A model generated the notes under the pieces. The model had not been told where the DNA came from, made no database searches, and saw only the letters and a list, made by a program, of their open reading frames with translations. A program made the translations under genes and the position numbers. From Ruminococcaceae bacterium UBA1865 (GTDB lineage: Bacteria; Bacillota; Clostridia; Oscillospirales; Acutalibacteraceae): a stretch of 6,470 nt of DNA. Positions 1-6,065 of the stretch are shown piece by piece. Location: NCBI GenBank assembly GCA_002338255.1, contig DDHX01000011.1, forward strand, positions 93,907-100,376, read 5' to 3'. How positions within the stretch are numbered: position 1 is the stretch's first letter; each line of letters starts with the position of its first letter.

Positions 1-95
1 AAACAGAGGCAATGTTCAAGGCGGTCGCTCACGCAATGAGTATTGCAGTTAATGAAACTTCAACGGGAACACTTTCCACAAAAGGTTCCTTATAA
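1..95 (+). CDS. hisB: Imidazoleglycerol-phosphate dehydratase, C-terminal end (partial)
   Basis: The 5' end is cut by the window edge. Only the last 30 codons (from base 3) and the TAA stop at 93-95 are visible. HisB dehydrates imidazole glycerol phosphate to imidazole acetol phosphate in cytoplasmic histidine synthesis. The visible peptide has the family's ending: an EAMFKA helix, which in complete proteins follows the second metal-binding His-His pair (outside this window), and a terminal STKGSL that corresponds to the usual STKGVL. It lies 21 bases before hisA in the same direction, as expected within a his operon. In many Firmicutes hisH comes between hisB and hisA, but here it does not. 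Assignment rests on a short tail plus context, so it is good but not certain. Confidence 0.85.
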   Translation, partial: TEAMFKAVAHAMSIAVNETSTGTLSTKGSL

Positions 96-103
96 GCTTA
101 CAT

Positions 104-108
104 AGGAG
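104..108 (+). promoter_or_regulatory. Ribosome binding site of hisA
   Basis: AGGAG lies 8 bases before the ATG at 117. It is a canonical Shine-Dalgarno sequence at good spacing, in the short gap after the hisB stop, and it fixes the hisA start. Confidence 0.85.
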
Positions 109-116
109 ATGGACAC

Positions 117-845
117 ATGATTATTTTGCCAGCGATTGATATAAAAGACGGTGAATGCGTTCGTCTCGTGAAGGGCGACTATGCGACGGCGCATAAGGTA
201 GCTGAAAATGCAGTTGAAGCCGCTCAGACCTTTCAGGCCGCAGGTGCCGAATGGCTCCATATTGTTGATCTGGACGGAGCCAAAGCAGCAGAACCGGTCA
301 ACTCCAAGCTTATTTTTAAAGTACTGAAAGAAAGCAAGCTGAAGGTAGAAATCGGTGGCGGCATACGCAGTTTGGAAACAATTGATTATTATATTAAAAA
401 TGGGATTGATCGGGTTATTTTAGGCTCAGCTGCACTTAATAATCCCGCGCTTGTCGCAGAAGCAGTGGAGAAGTATGCAGAAAAGATTGCAGTGGGAATT
501 GATGCGCTTGACGGCAACGTTGCCGCGCACGGCTGGACAGAGACTTCAACTGTGAATTACATTGAATTGGCAAAGCAAATGGAGCAGTCAGGAGTAAAGT
601 ATATTATCTTTACAGATATCTCCCGCGACGGTACATTATCCGGCCCGAACTTAGCCATGCTGGATGAATTAAACCGAGCAGTCTCGTGCAATGTGGTTGC
701 AAGTGGAGGGGTCAGTAACCTCAAGGATATAGCCAATTTACTGAGTTTGAATCTCTATGGAGCCATTTGTGGCAAAGCGGTTTATACCGGTGACTTAAAC
801 TTGAAATCTGCAATTCAGTTTTGCGCGGGAGGAGAGGCAGTGTGA
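117..845 (+). CDS. hisA: ProFAR isomerase (phosphoribosylformimino-5-aminoimidazole carboxamide ribotide isomerase)
   Basis: HisA opens the ribose of ProFAR by an Amadori rearrangement to give PRFAR, the substrate of IGP synthase (HisHF), in the cytoplasm. The 242-residue length is normal for this (beta/alpha)8 barrel. The N-terminus MIILPAIDI carries the catalytic base Asp8. The second catalytic Asp is Asp129 in GIDALDG, followed by the HisA-type HGW at 138-140. Phosphate-binding loops are IGGGIRS (79-85) and ASGGVS (195-200), with TDISRDGT at 166-173. The HGW and the DISRDGT pattern favour HisA over its paralogue HisF. The ATG has an AGGAG site, and the stop overlaps the hisI start in GTGA at 842-845, implying translational coupling. 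The partner gene hisF, often next to hisA, is not here. Confidence 0.97.
   Translation: MIILPAIDIKDGECVRLVKGDYATAHKVAENAVEAAQTFQAAGAEWLHIVDLDGAKAAEPVNSKLIFKVLKESKLKVEIGGGIRSLETIDYYIKNGIDRVILGSAALNNPALVAEAVEKYAEKIAVGIDALDGNVAAHGWTETSTVNYIELAKQMEQSGVKYIIFTDISRDGTLSGPNLAMLDELNRAVSCNVVASGGVSNLKDIANLLSLNLYGAICGKAVYTGDLNLKSAIQFCAGGEAV
830..834 (+). promoter_or_regulatory. Ribosome binding site deciding the hisI GTG start
   Basis: AGGAG within a GGGAGGAGAGG purine run inside the 3' end of hisA, 7 bases before GTG at 842. It supports the 842 start over the longer frame opening at TTG 821. Confidence 0.8.
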
Positions 846-1198
846 ACAATGATTGTGTAAAGCAAGATGCCTTTATAGATAAATTCTTTCAAAAGTCCGA
901 ACTGCTGCCTGCTATCATTCAGGAATACGGAACAAACGAGGTATTGATGCTCGCCTATATGAACCGCGAGTCCATGAAAAAGACACTTGAAACAGGCTAT
1001 ACATGGTTTTACAGTCGTTCCCGTCAGCAACTCTGGAATAAGGGCGCGACTTCTGGACATTTACAAAAAATCGTCAGCATTCACGGCGACTGTGATGACG
1101 ACACGCTTTTGATTATTGTCAAACAAACTGGGGCGGCTTGCCACACCGGCGCACATAGCTGCTTTTTTAATGAGATTTGGAGGGATACCAATGAATGA
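842..1198 (+). CDS. hisI: Phosphoribosyl-AMP cyclohydrolase
   Basis: HisI hydrolyses the adenine ring of phosphoribosyl-AMP to give ProFAR, the step just before HisA. From a GTG start it encodes 118 residues, typical for a stand-alone cyclohydrolase. The metal site is plain: DCDDDTLL holds the Mg-binding Asp83, Asp85 and Asp87, and Cys84, Cys100 and Cys107 (in [11 protein letters not shown]) are the expected zinc ligands. [14 protein letters not shown] (55-68) is the conserved substrate-binding segment. I chose GTG at 842 because AGGAG at 830-834 sits 7 bases upstream. An in-frame TTG at 821 would add seven arginine/glycine-rich residues that simply translate the ribosome binding site. It overlaps hisA by 4 bases and hisE by 8. 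HisI is fused to HisE in many bacteria, but here they are separate. Confidence 0.95.
   Translation: MNNDCVKQDAFIDKFFQKSELLPAIIQEYGTNEVLMLAYMNRESMKKTLETGYTWFYSRSRQQLWNKGATSGHLQKIVSIHGDCDDDTLLIIVKQTGAACHTGAHSCFFNEIWRDTNE
1179..1183 (+). promoter_or_regulatory. Ribosome binding site deciding the hisE start
   Basis: GGAGG inside the last codons of hisI, 7 bases before ATG 1191. It rules against the longer reading frame that stays open upstream to a TTG at 1116. Confidence 0.8.
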
Positions 1199-1517
1199 TA
1201 CTATGCAGGAGCTTTACGATACCGTCTTAAATAGAAAAGGAAGCCACACGGAAGGTTCATATACCTGCTATTTATTTGATAAGGGAATCGATAAAATTCT
1301 AAAAAAATGTGGGGAAGAGTGCAGCGAGGTAATCATCGCCGCAAAAAATGGTGACAATTCCGAAACGATTCTTGAAATATCCGATTTGCTTTATCATCTA
1401 ACTGTATTGATGGTAAACGAAGGTATTTCTTTAGACGATGTGAACGCTGAGTTGGCTAAACGCAGTGAAAAATCAGGAAATCTTAAAACTTTTCATCAAA
1501 CCGATAAAAATAGTTAA
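1191..1517 (+). CDS. hisE: Phosphoribosyl-ATP pyrophosphatase
   Basis: HisE removes pyrophosphate from phosphoribosyl-ATP to give phosphoribosyl-AMP, the substrate of HisI. The protein is 108 residues, usual for a free-standing HisE. It belongs to the all-alpha MazG-like NTP pyrophosphohydrolases. The metal-binding motif is visible as [15 protein letters not shown] (38-52) with Glu43 and Glu46, then Glu62 and Asp65 in EISDLLYHL. The N-terminal half also carries [17 protein letters not shown], matching the family pattern SYTxxLf..G.dkIlKK. ATG 1191 is chosen for its GGAGG site. It overlaps the end of hisI by 8 bases in another frame, so the two proteins that are fused in other species are here translationally coupled. 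It is the last gene of the operon and is followed at once by a terminator. Confidence 0.95.
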   Translation: MNDTMQELYDTVLNRKGSHTEGSYTCYLFDKGIDKILKKCGEECSEVIIAAKNGDNSETILEISDLLYHLTVLMVNEGISLDDVNAELAKRSEKSGNLKTFHQTDKNS

Positions 1518-1520
1518 AAC

Positions 1521-1554
1521 AAAATGGCCGACGCAAATGCGTTGGCCATTTTTT
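1521..1554. terminator. Bidirectional intrinsic terminator between hisE and the RluA-family gene
   Basis: A 14-base-pair stem pairs 1521-1534 with 1539-1552 around an AAAT loop, with one G-T wobble (1530/1543). On the + strand the right arm runs into six T (1549-1554). On the - strand the arm ends in TTTT, then a G and another TTTT. It lies 3 bases after the hisE stop and about 6 bases beyond the stop of the convergent gene, so it can end both transcripts. Confidence 0.92.
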
Positions 1555-1560
1555 AGTTGT

Positions 1561-2520
1561 TTATTTCCAACTGTAAAAGTCCTTTAAAAACCAAATTTCT
1601 TTCGCTTCAAACTCCATATCGTTCAGATAATTCAAAATTCCTGCATCCGTTGTGAAAGTGAATTTCAGTTTGTAAGAGTATAAAGCCTGATACTGAAATC
1701 CGGTTTGTTTGTTGATGGCGTTGATACCGTATTTTCCGTCGCCGGCAAGTGGGTGGCCAATGGACGAAAGGTGCGCTCTGATTTGATGCGTACGTCCCGT
1801 AAGCAATTCAACTTCAAGCAGGCTGTAATCACCACTCTCGTCAAGTACTCGATAGCGTGTTTGAATCGATTTTGTATCAGCTGTCGCTTTTTTTGAAATA
1901 TAGACCCGGTTTTGACTTTCGTTTTTTTCAAGAAATCCATCAAGGGTAGCTTCCTTTTTCTCCATCTTACCGTGAACAATACAGAGGTAAAGCTTTTGCA
2001 GCTCGCGGCTTTTGACCTTCTCATTCATAATGCGCAGCGTTTCAGCGTTTTTGGCTGCCATCACAATGCCTCCGGTATTTCGGTCAATTCGATTAATCAG
2101 CGCGGGTGCAAATGAGCTTTCGTTTTCCGGATTATATTCGCCCTGCACATACAAATAGTGCTGTACCCTCGCAATCAGAGAATCAAAATGATAATTTTCA
2201 TCCGGATGCACAATTAATCCCGGCTTTTTATCGAGGATCATAATATTCTTGTCTTCGTAAATAATATTCAGCTTGTTTGGCGCTTTCAGAAAATCATATT
2301 CCTTTTGTTCCTGTTGAAAAAATTCATCCTTTAAGTACATGGTCAGTACGTCACCCACATTAAGCCGCGTGGAAATCTCACACCGCTTGCCATTTAACTT
2401 AATATCTTTCTTCCGTATGCTTTTATACAGCATGGCTTGGGGGAGATTATTGTAGGACTTGGTCAAAAATTTATCCAGCCTTTGCCCGGCATCGTTTAAA
2501 CCGATGGTAATTTTTTTCAT
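1561..2520 (-). CDS. RluA-family RNA pseudouridine synthase with S4 domain
   Basis: This enzyme isomerises specific uridines in RNA to pseudouridine in the cytoplasm; the family mostly modifies 23S rRNA, with some tRNA targets. At 319 residues it has the RluC/RluD size. An N-terminal S4 RNA-binding domain covers about residues 13-62 (RLDKFL, then LYKSIRKKDIKLNGKR). The catalytic domain follows from about 85. The active-site motif is INRIDRNTGGIVMAAKN (142-158) with Asp146 as nucleophile; it replaces the textbook HRLDRDTSG. KLYLCIVHG (176-184) carries the conserved Tyr178, and LLTGRTHQIRAHL (239-251) is the third motif. The start ATG (complement of 2518-2520) has AGGAG 12 bases upstream, slightly far. 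The gene stands alone, convergent to his and divergent from pyrE. The exact target uridine cannot be told from sequence, so no symbol is given. Confidence 0.93.
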   Translation of the reverse strand: MKKITIGLNDAGQRLDKFLTKSYNNLPQAMLYKSIRKKDIKLNGKRCEISTRLNVGDVLTMYLKDEFFQQEQKEYDFLKAPNKLNIIYEDKNIMILDKKPGLIVHPDENYHFDSLIARVQHYLYVQGEYNPENESSFAPALINRIDRNTGGIVMAAKNAETLRIMNEKVKSRELQKLYLCIVHGKMEKKEATLDGFLEKNESQNRVYISKKATADTKSIQTRYRVLDESGDYSLLEVELLTGRTHQIRAHLSSIGHPLAGDGKYGINAINKQTGFQYQALYSYKLKFTFTTDAGILNYLNDMEFEAKEIWFLKDFYSWK

Positions 2521-2532
2521 ATAATAAAGCCG

Positions 2533-2537
2533 CTCCT
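2533..2537 (-). promoter_or_regulatory. Ribosome binding site of the RluA-family gene
   Basis: CTCCT on the + strand reads AGGAG on the - strand, 12 bases before the ATG. The spacing is longer than ideal, but no closer in-frame start is better placed. Confidence 0.65.
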
Positions 2538-2545
2538 AACTTCTG

Positions 2546-2559
2546 TAAACTGATGTTCG
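2546..2559. promoter_or_regulatory. Degenerate SOS-box-like dyad (possible LexA site)
   Basis: TAAACTGATGTTCG compares with the Gram-positive LexA consensus CGAACRNRYGTTCG. The right half (GTTCG) is perfect and the left half reads TAAAC, giving three mismatches overall. An outer CTGT (2543-2546) and ACAG (2560-2563) add imperfect symmetry. It lies in the intergenic region ahead of a cluster containing uvrB and uvrA, which LexA controls in Bacillus subtilis. Against it, it is about 85 bases upstream of the rightward promoter and would lie in the untranslated leader of the leftward gene, where it could equally be an RNA hairpin. Confidence 0.25.
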
Positions 2560-2605
2560 ACAGTAATTAGACAGCACCAACGGCGCCATCTATGTGTTTG
2601 CAAAG

Positions 2606-2633
2606 ATTATACCATGAATACAGAAACTGTAAA
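2606..2633 (-). promoter_or_regulatory. Sigma-A type promoter for the RluA-family gene
   Basis: Read on the - strand: -35 TTTACA (complement of 2628-2633, one mismatch to TTGACA), a 16-base spacer, and a perfect -10 TATAAT (complement of 2606-2611), preceded by the TG of an extended -10 element. Transcription would start near 2599 and leave a leader of about 79 bases before the ATG. Confidence 0.75.
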
Positions 2634-2645
2634 AGATTTAAATAC

Positions 2646-2674
2646 TTTTCAAAAAATATAATTTAGTATATAAT
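2646..2674 (+). promoter_or_regulatory. Promoter for the pyrE-radC-uvrB-uvrA cluster
   Basis: A perfect -10 TATAAT at 2669-2674 has a weak -35 TTTTCA (2646-2651) at 17 bases. The region is very AT-rich, and a second TATAAT (2657-2662) and a CATAAT (2679-2684) lie close by, so the exact start is uncertain. The predicted start near 2681 leaves a leader of about 28 bases, too short for a PyrR-type attenuator. It stands back to back with the leftward promoter, the two -35 elements being 12 bases apart. Confidence 0.6.
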
Positions 2675-2708
2675 ATAACATAATACAAAACTTGAAGGAG
2701 AACGGATT

Positions 2709-3290
2709 ATGATTACACAACAAAGAATAATAGAGATTTTAAAGGAAGCCGGCGTTTTACTGGAGGGTCATTTTAAACTTACATCCGGCCGGCACAGCAA
2801 TCAATATCTTCAGTGTGCTAAAATATTCCGTAATACAAAATACAGCGAAGGGCTTTGTGCCGCGCTTGCCGAGCAGTATCAGGACAGCAATGTGCAGGTT
2901 GTTATCGGTCCTGCAATGGGAGCTGTTCAAATGGCCTACGAAGTGAGCAGGCCACTGCACTGCGAAAATTTTTTCACTGAGCGCGATGAAAACGGGAAGA
3001 TGACTTTAAGACGTGGATTTGTTGTTAACCCTGGTGAAAAGGTACTGGTTGTTGAAGACGTTGTAACAACGGGTGGTTCGGTTCGTGAGGTAATTGACCT
3101 TGTGAATGCAGCCGGCGGCGATGTGGTCGGAGTGGGCTCCATTGTTGACCGTACCGGAGGAAAAATTGATTTCGGCGTACCATTTAAGGCTGTGATTTCC
3201 GTTGACGTTCAGTCATGGGAGCCGCAGGATTGTCCGCTTTGTAAAGAAGGTGCTCCCGCACCGGTCAAACCGGGCAGCCGAAAAATCTAA
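2709..3290 (+). CDS. pyrE: Orotate phosphoribosyltransferase
   Basis: PyrE joins orotate to PRPP to make orotidine monophosphate, the fifth step of de novo UMP synthesis, in the cytoplasm. The 193-residue protein is of normal length for the clostridial type. The N-terminal orotate-binding segment is GHFKLTSGRHSNQYLQ (20-35). The PRPP-binding loop is VLVVEDVVTTGGS (112-124). The flexible loop region around ERDENGKMTLRRGF (91-104) carries charged residues expected near pyrophosphate. The C-terminus holds a CPLC pair (Cys175, Cys178) and KPGSRK, an ending I recall from other Clostridia. AAGGAG at 2695-2700 lies 8 bases before the ATG. No other pyr gene is visible; instead it leads a cluster with radC and uvrBA, 14 bases before radC, with no terminator between. 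Confidence 0.95.
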   Translation: MITQQRIIEILKEAGVLLEGHFKLTSGRHSNQYLQCAKIFRNTKYSEGLCAALAEQYQDSNVQVVIGPAMGAVQMAYEVSRPLHCENFFTERDENGKMTLRRGFVVNPGEKVLVVEDVVTTGGSVREVIDLVNAAGGDVVGVGSIVDRTGGKIDFGVPFKAVISVDVQSWEPQDCPLCKEGAPAPVKPGSRKI

Positions 3291-3304
3291 TTGAATTCGC
3301 TTGA

Positions 3305-4069
3305 ATGGGGGTGGCGGCGTTGGAAAAGAATGAAGTCTATTTATCGACCAAAAAGAGCGTGGCCAAGCCTGTTCATAGTGGTCATAGAGAACGTGTTAAA
3401 AATAAGTTTTTAAAGGACGGTCTCGACGGGTTTGAGCAGCATGCTGTTTTGGAGTTACTGCTTTATTATGGAATCCCACTCAAAGACACAAATTCCATCG
3501 GACATGCTCTTCTGCAAAAATTCGGTTCACTTTCTGCCGTGTTTGACGCTCCCTTTGAAGAATTGACTAAAGTAGATGGGGTTGGAAAATCAGCCGCAAC
3601 GCTCATTAAACTTATCCCTCAGCTTTGTCGGCGCTATCAAGAAAATGCGGATAAGGATAAAAACTGGATTTTCAGCTATGACGAAGCCGGTAAACTTTTG
3701 ATTAATAAATTTATCGGCCGTACGGATGAGGTAATCGTGCTCATGCTTCTTGACAGTAGAAATCGGATGATTTATTGTGATGTAGTCAATGAAGGTACGG
3801 TTACCACTGCAAATATTTATGTAAAAAAGATTGTCAAGCTTGCGGTGCAATATAACGCGGCTTACGCAATTCTTTCACATAACCATCCAAGTGGATACTG
3901 TATGCCTTCCAAACAGGATATGAACTCCACAATGTGGATTTATGAAGCACTTAAAACAGTAGAAGTAAAATTGATTGACCATGTCATTGTCAGCAACAGT
4001 GACTTTTTCTCTATGGCAAAGAGTGGAATTATGTCGGAAGTTTTTGATTCCGAATTGGATACGGAGTAA
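3305..4069 (+). CDS. radC: RadC-family JAB/MPN-domain protein
   Basis: The N-terminal part (about 26-112) has the UPF0758/RadC features HRERVKNKFL and a helix-hairpin-helix at VDGVGKSAA (90-98). The C-terminal JAB/MPN domain (about 130-252) has a complete JAMM metalloprotease signature: His192 and His194 in SHNHPSG, Ser202 and Asp205, with Glu163 as the likely upstream acid. The family was named for DNA repair, but that role is disputed and its true biochemical function is unsettled. The start is uncertain. ATG 3305 (254 aa) lacks a ribosome binding site, whereas in-frame TTG 3320 (249 aa) has GGGGG at 3307-3311 eight bases upstream; GTG 3311 is also in frame. It lies 14 bases after pyrE and 3 before uvrB, so cotranscription is likely, which here does place it with repair genes. 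Confidence 0.93.
   Translation: MGVAALEKNEVYLSTKKSVAKPVHSGHRERVKNKFLKDGLDGFEQHAVLELLLYYGIPLKDTNSIGHALLQKFGSLSAVFDAPFEELTKVDGVGKSAATLIKLIPQLCRRYQENADKDKNWIFSYDEAGKLLINKFIGRTDEVIVLMLLDSRNRMIYCDVVNEGTVTTANIYVKKIVKLAVQYNAAYAILSHNHPSGYCMPSKQDMNSTMWIYEALKTVEVKLIDHVIVSNSDFFSMAKSGIMSEVFDSELDTE
4063..4066 (+). promoter_or_regulatory. Ribosome binding site of uvrB
   Basis: GGAG inside the last codons of radC, 6 bases before ATG 4073. Only 3 bases separate the radC stop from the uvrB start, so ribosomes finishing radC may reinitiate on uvrB. Confidence 0.7.
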
Positions 4070-4072
4070 AAT

Positions 4073-6034
4073 ATGGATTTTAAATTAGTCTCACAATATC
4101 AACCGGCGGGTGATCAGCCCAAGGCAATTCAACAGCTTGTCGACGGACTGCAAAACGGAGACAAGGAGCAGACTTTGTTGGGTGTTACCGGCTCCGGTAA
4201 AACATTTACCATGGCAAATGTGATTGCCAAGCTAAACCGGCCGACACTTGTGTTAGCGCATAATAAGACCCTTGCGGCACAGCTATGCTCGGAATTTCGA
4301 GAATTTTTCCCGGAAAATTCTGTTGAGTATTTCGTTAGCTATTATGACTATTATCAGCCGGAGGCATACATTGCAACGACCGACACCTACATTGAGAAGG
4401 ATTCCGCGATTAACGATGAAATCGATAAATTGAGGCATTCGGCGACCTCAGCTCTGTCGGAACGGCGTGATGTTATTATTGTTGCCAGTGTGTCCTGTAT
4501 TTATAGCTTGGGCGACCCAATTGATTACCGAACTATGGTGATCTCACTGCGCCCCGGTATGGAGTGGAGCCGCGATAATTTGCTTCGCAAGCTTGTGGAA
4601 ATTCAGTATGAGAGAAATGATATTAATTTTATACGCAATAAATTCCGCGTGCGCGGCGATGTGGTCGAAATTTTTCCAGCACAGTCAAATGAAAATGTGA
4701 TTCGTGTGGAGTTTTTCGGTGATGAGATTGACCGAATCAGCGAAATTAACGCTTTAACCGGTGAGCTAAAAGCTGAATTAAAGCATGTCGCAATTTATCC
4801 GGCTTCCCACTATATTGTTCCGCGCGAAAAAATGCAGCGAGCCTTAGCCGAAATTGAACAGGAAGCGGAAGAGCGTGTTGAATTCTTTAAAAATAACGGA
4901 AAATTGATTGAAGCACAGCGCATTCAGGAGCGCACACAATACGATATTGAAATGCTCGGCGAAATTGGTTTCTGCAAAGGAATTGAAAACTATTCACGTG
5001 TGATGTCCGGCCGTGCGCCCGGCAGTTCGCCGTTTACTTTGCTTGACTATTTCCCAAAAGATTTTTTGCTGTTTGTGGATGAGTCCCATGTAACGCTGCC
5101 GCAGGTGCGCTCCATGTACGCCGGTGATCGTGCAAGGAAAACGTCACTGATTGACTTCGGTTTTCGTCTTCCGTCGGCTTATGATAACCGTCCGCTTAAT
5201 TTTGATGAGTTTTACAACCATATTAATCAAGCGGTGTTTGTCAGTGCAACGCCGGGCGACTTTGAAAAAGAAAAATCCGCTCAAATCGTCGAGCAGGTTA
5301 TCAGACCGACAGGGTTGGTCGACCCCGAAATTATTGTAAAACCAACCGAAGGACAAATAGATGACTTGATTTCTGAAATAAATGTAAGGGCCGCTAAAAA
5401 GGAACGTATCCTGGTAACCACACTCACTAAGAAAATGGCGGAGGACTTAACTTCGTATCTTGAGGGAATGGGTATCCTTGTGCGGTATATGCACCACGAT
5501 ATTGATACTGTGGAACGAATGGAAATTATCCGTGATTTACGTCTGGGTGAATTTGATGTTTTGGTTGGAATCAACCTTTTGCGTGAGGGCCTGGATATTC
5601 CTGAGGTTTCGCTTGTTGCGATTCTTGACGCGGACAAGGAAGGCTTTTTGCGCTCCCAGCGCTCACTGATTCAGACGATTGGCAGAGCGGCTCGTAACGT
5701 AGGTGGACAAGTTATCATGTATGCTGACACCGTCACACCGTCGATGGAGCTGGCAATACGGGAAACCGAGCGACGCAGGGCGATTCAAACCGCCTATAAT
5801 GAAAAAAACGGAATTACTCCAAAAACGATTATCAAAAAAGTATCGGATATATTGGAAATATCTTCTCATAAAGATGATGATAAAGGCAAAAAGAAGAAGC
5901 ACTTAAATGCAATTGAGCGCAGGCAGATGATTGAACAGCTGACCAAGGAAATGAAGGCCGCTGCAAAACTGCTTGAATTTGAGCATGCCGCTTATCTGCG
6001 TGATAAAATCAAGCAACTTAGCGGAGAGAAATAG
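4073..6034 (+). CDS. uvrB: Excinuclease ABC subunit B
   Basis: UvrB is the central helicase-like ATPase of nucleotide excision repair. UvrA loads it on damaged DNA, it verifies the lesion, and it recruits UvrC for incision. The 653 residues match the usual length. Visible in order are Walker A GVTGSGKT (37-44, Lys43); the damage-probing beta-hairpin with [12 protein letters not shown] (89-100) and its flank to about 115; the UvrA-interacting domain near 150-250; the Walker B DESH box (336-339); SATPG (391-395); helicase motif [10 protein letters not shown] (534-541); and a C-terminal UVR motif (about 615-650, [20 protein letters not shown]) for UvrC contact. A charged linker [10 protein letters not shown] (601-610) precedes it. 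It is intact, with no missing key residue. It overlaps nothing, sits 3 bases after radC, and is followed by uvrA. Confidence 0.98.
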   Translation: MDFKLVSQYQPAGDQPKAIQQLVDGLQNGDKEQTLLGVTGSGKTFTMANVIAKLNRPTLVLAHNKTLAAQLCSEFREFFPENSVEYFVSYYDYYQPEAYIATTDTYIEKDSAINDEIDKLRHSATSALSERRDVIIVASVSCIYSLGDPIDYRTMVISLRPGMEWSRDNLLRKLVEIQYERNDINFIRNKFRVRGDVVEIFPAQSNENVIRVEFFGDEIDRISEINALTGELKAELKHVAIYPASHYIVPREKMQRALAEIEQEAEERVEFFKNNGKLIEAQRIQERTQYDIEMLGEIGFCKGIENYSRVMSGRAPGSSPFTLLDYFPKDFLLFVDESHVTLPQVRSMYAGDRARKTSLIDFGFRLPSAYDNRPLNFDEFYNHINQAVFVSATPGDFEKEKSAQIVEQVIRPTGLVDPEIIVKPTEGQIDDLISEINVRAAKKERILVTTLTKKMAEDLTSYLEGMGILVRYMHHDIDTVERMEIIRDLRLGEFDVLVGINLLREGLDIPEVSLVAILDADKEGFLRSQRSLIQTIGRAARNVGGQVIMYADTVTPSMELAIRETERRRAIQTAYNEKNGITPKTIIKKVSDILEISSHKDDDKGKKKKHLNAIERRQMIEQLTKEMKAAAKLLEFEHAAYLRDKIKQLSGEK

Positions 6035-6049
6035 CAGCATTTATATTAC

Positions 6050-6054
6050 GGAGG
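6050..6054 (+). promoter_or_regulatory. Ribosome binding site of uvrA
   Basis: GGAGG in the 31-base gap after uvrB, 11 bases before ATG 6066, slightly further than its neighbours. The gap contains no terminator hairpin, so uvrA is probably read from the same transcript. Confidence 0.75.
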
Positions 6055-6065
6055 AAAATATTTTA

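Noticed and set aside
96..116. Room for a separate promoter or terminator between hisB and hisA
   Set aside because: The 21-base gap only holds the hisA ribosome binding site; no hairpin or promoter pair fits.
815..1060. 81-codon minus-strand reading frame across the hisA/hisI junction
   Set aside because: It is antisense to two certain genes with full catalytic motifs, and its protein shows no recognisable features.
1665..2115. Three open frames (1665-2024 minus, 1705-1896 plus, 1912-2115 plus) inside the RluA-family gene
   Set aside because: They are shadows in other frames of a complete pseudouridine synthase; none has a ribosome binding site of note or a family pattern.
2675..2708. PyrR-type pyrimidine attenuator upstream of pyrE
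   Set aside because: The predicted leader is only about 28 bases and holds no terminator/antiterminator pair.
4529..4540. LexA-like CGAAC-TATG-GTG inside uvrB
   Set aside because: The right half-site is broken and it is deep in a coding region away from any promoter.
5144..5906. Several 60-118 codon frames on both strands within uvrB
   Set aside because: UvrB motifs run through this whole stretch ([17 protein letters not shown] are in frame), so these are shadows.
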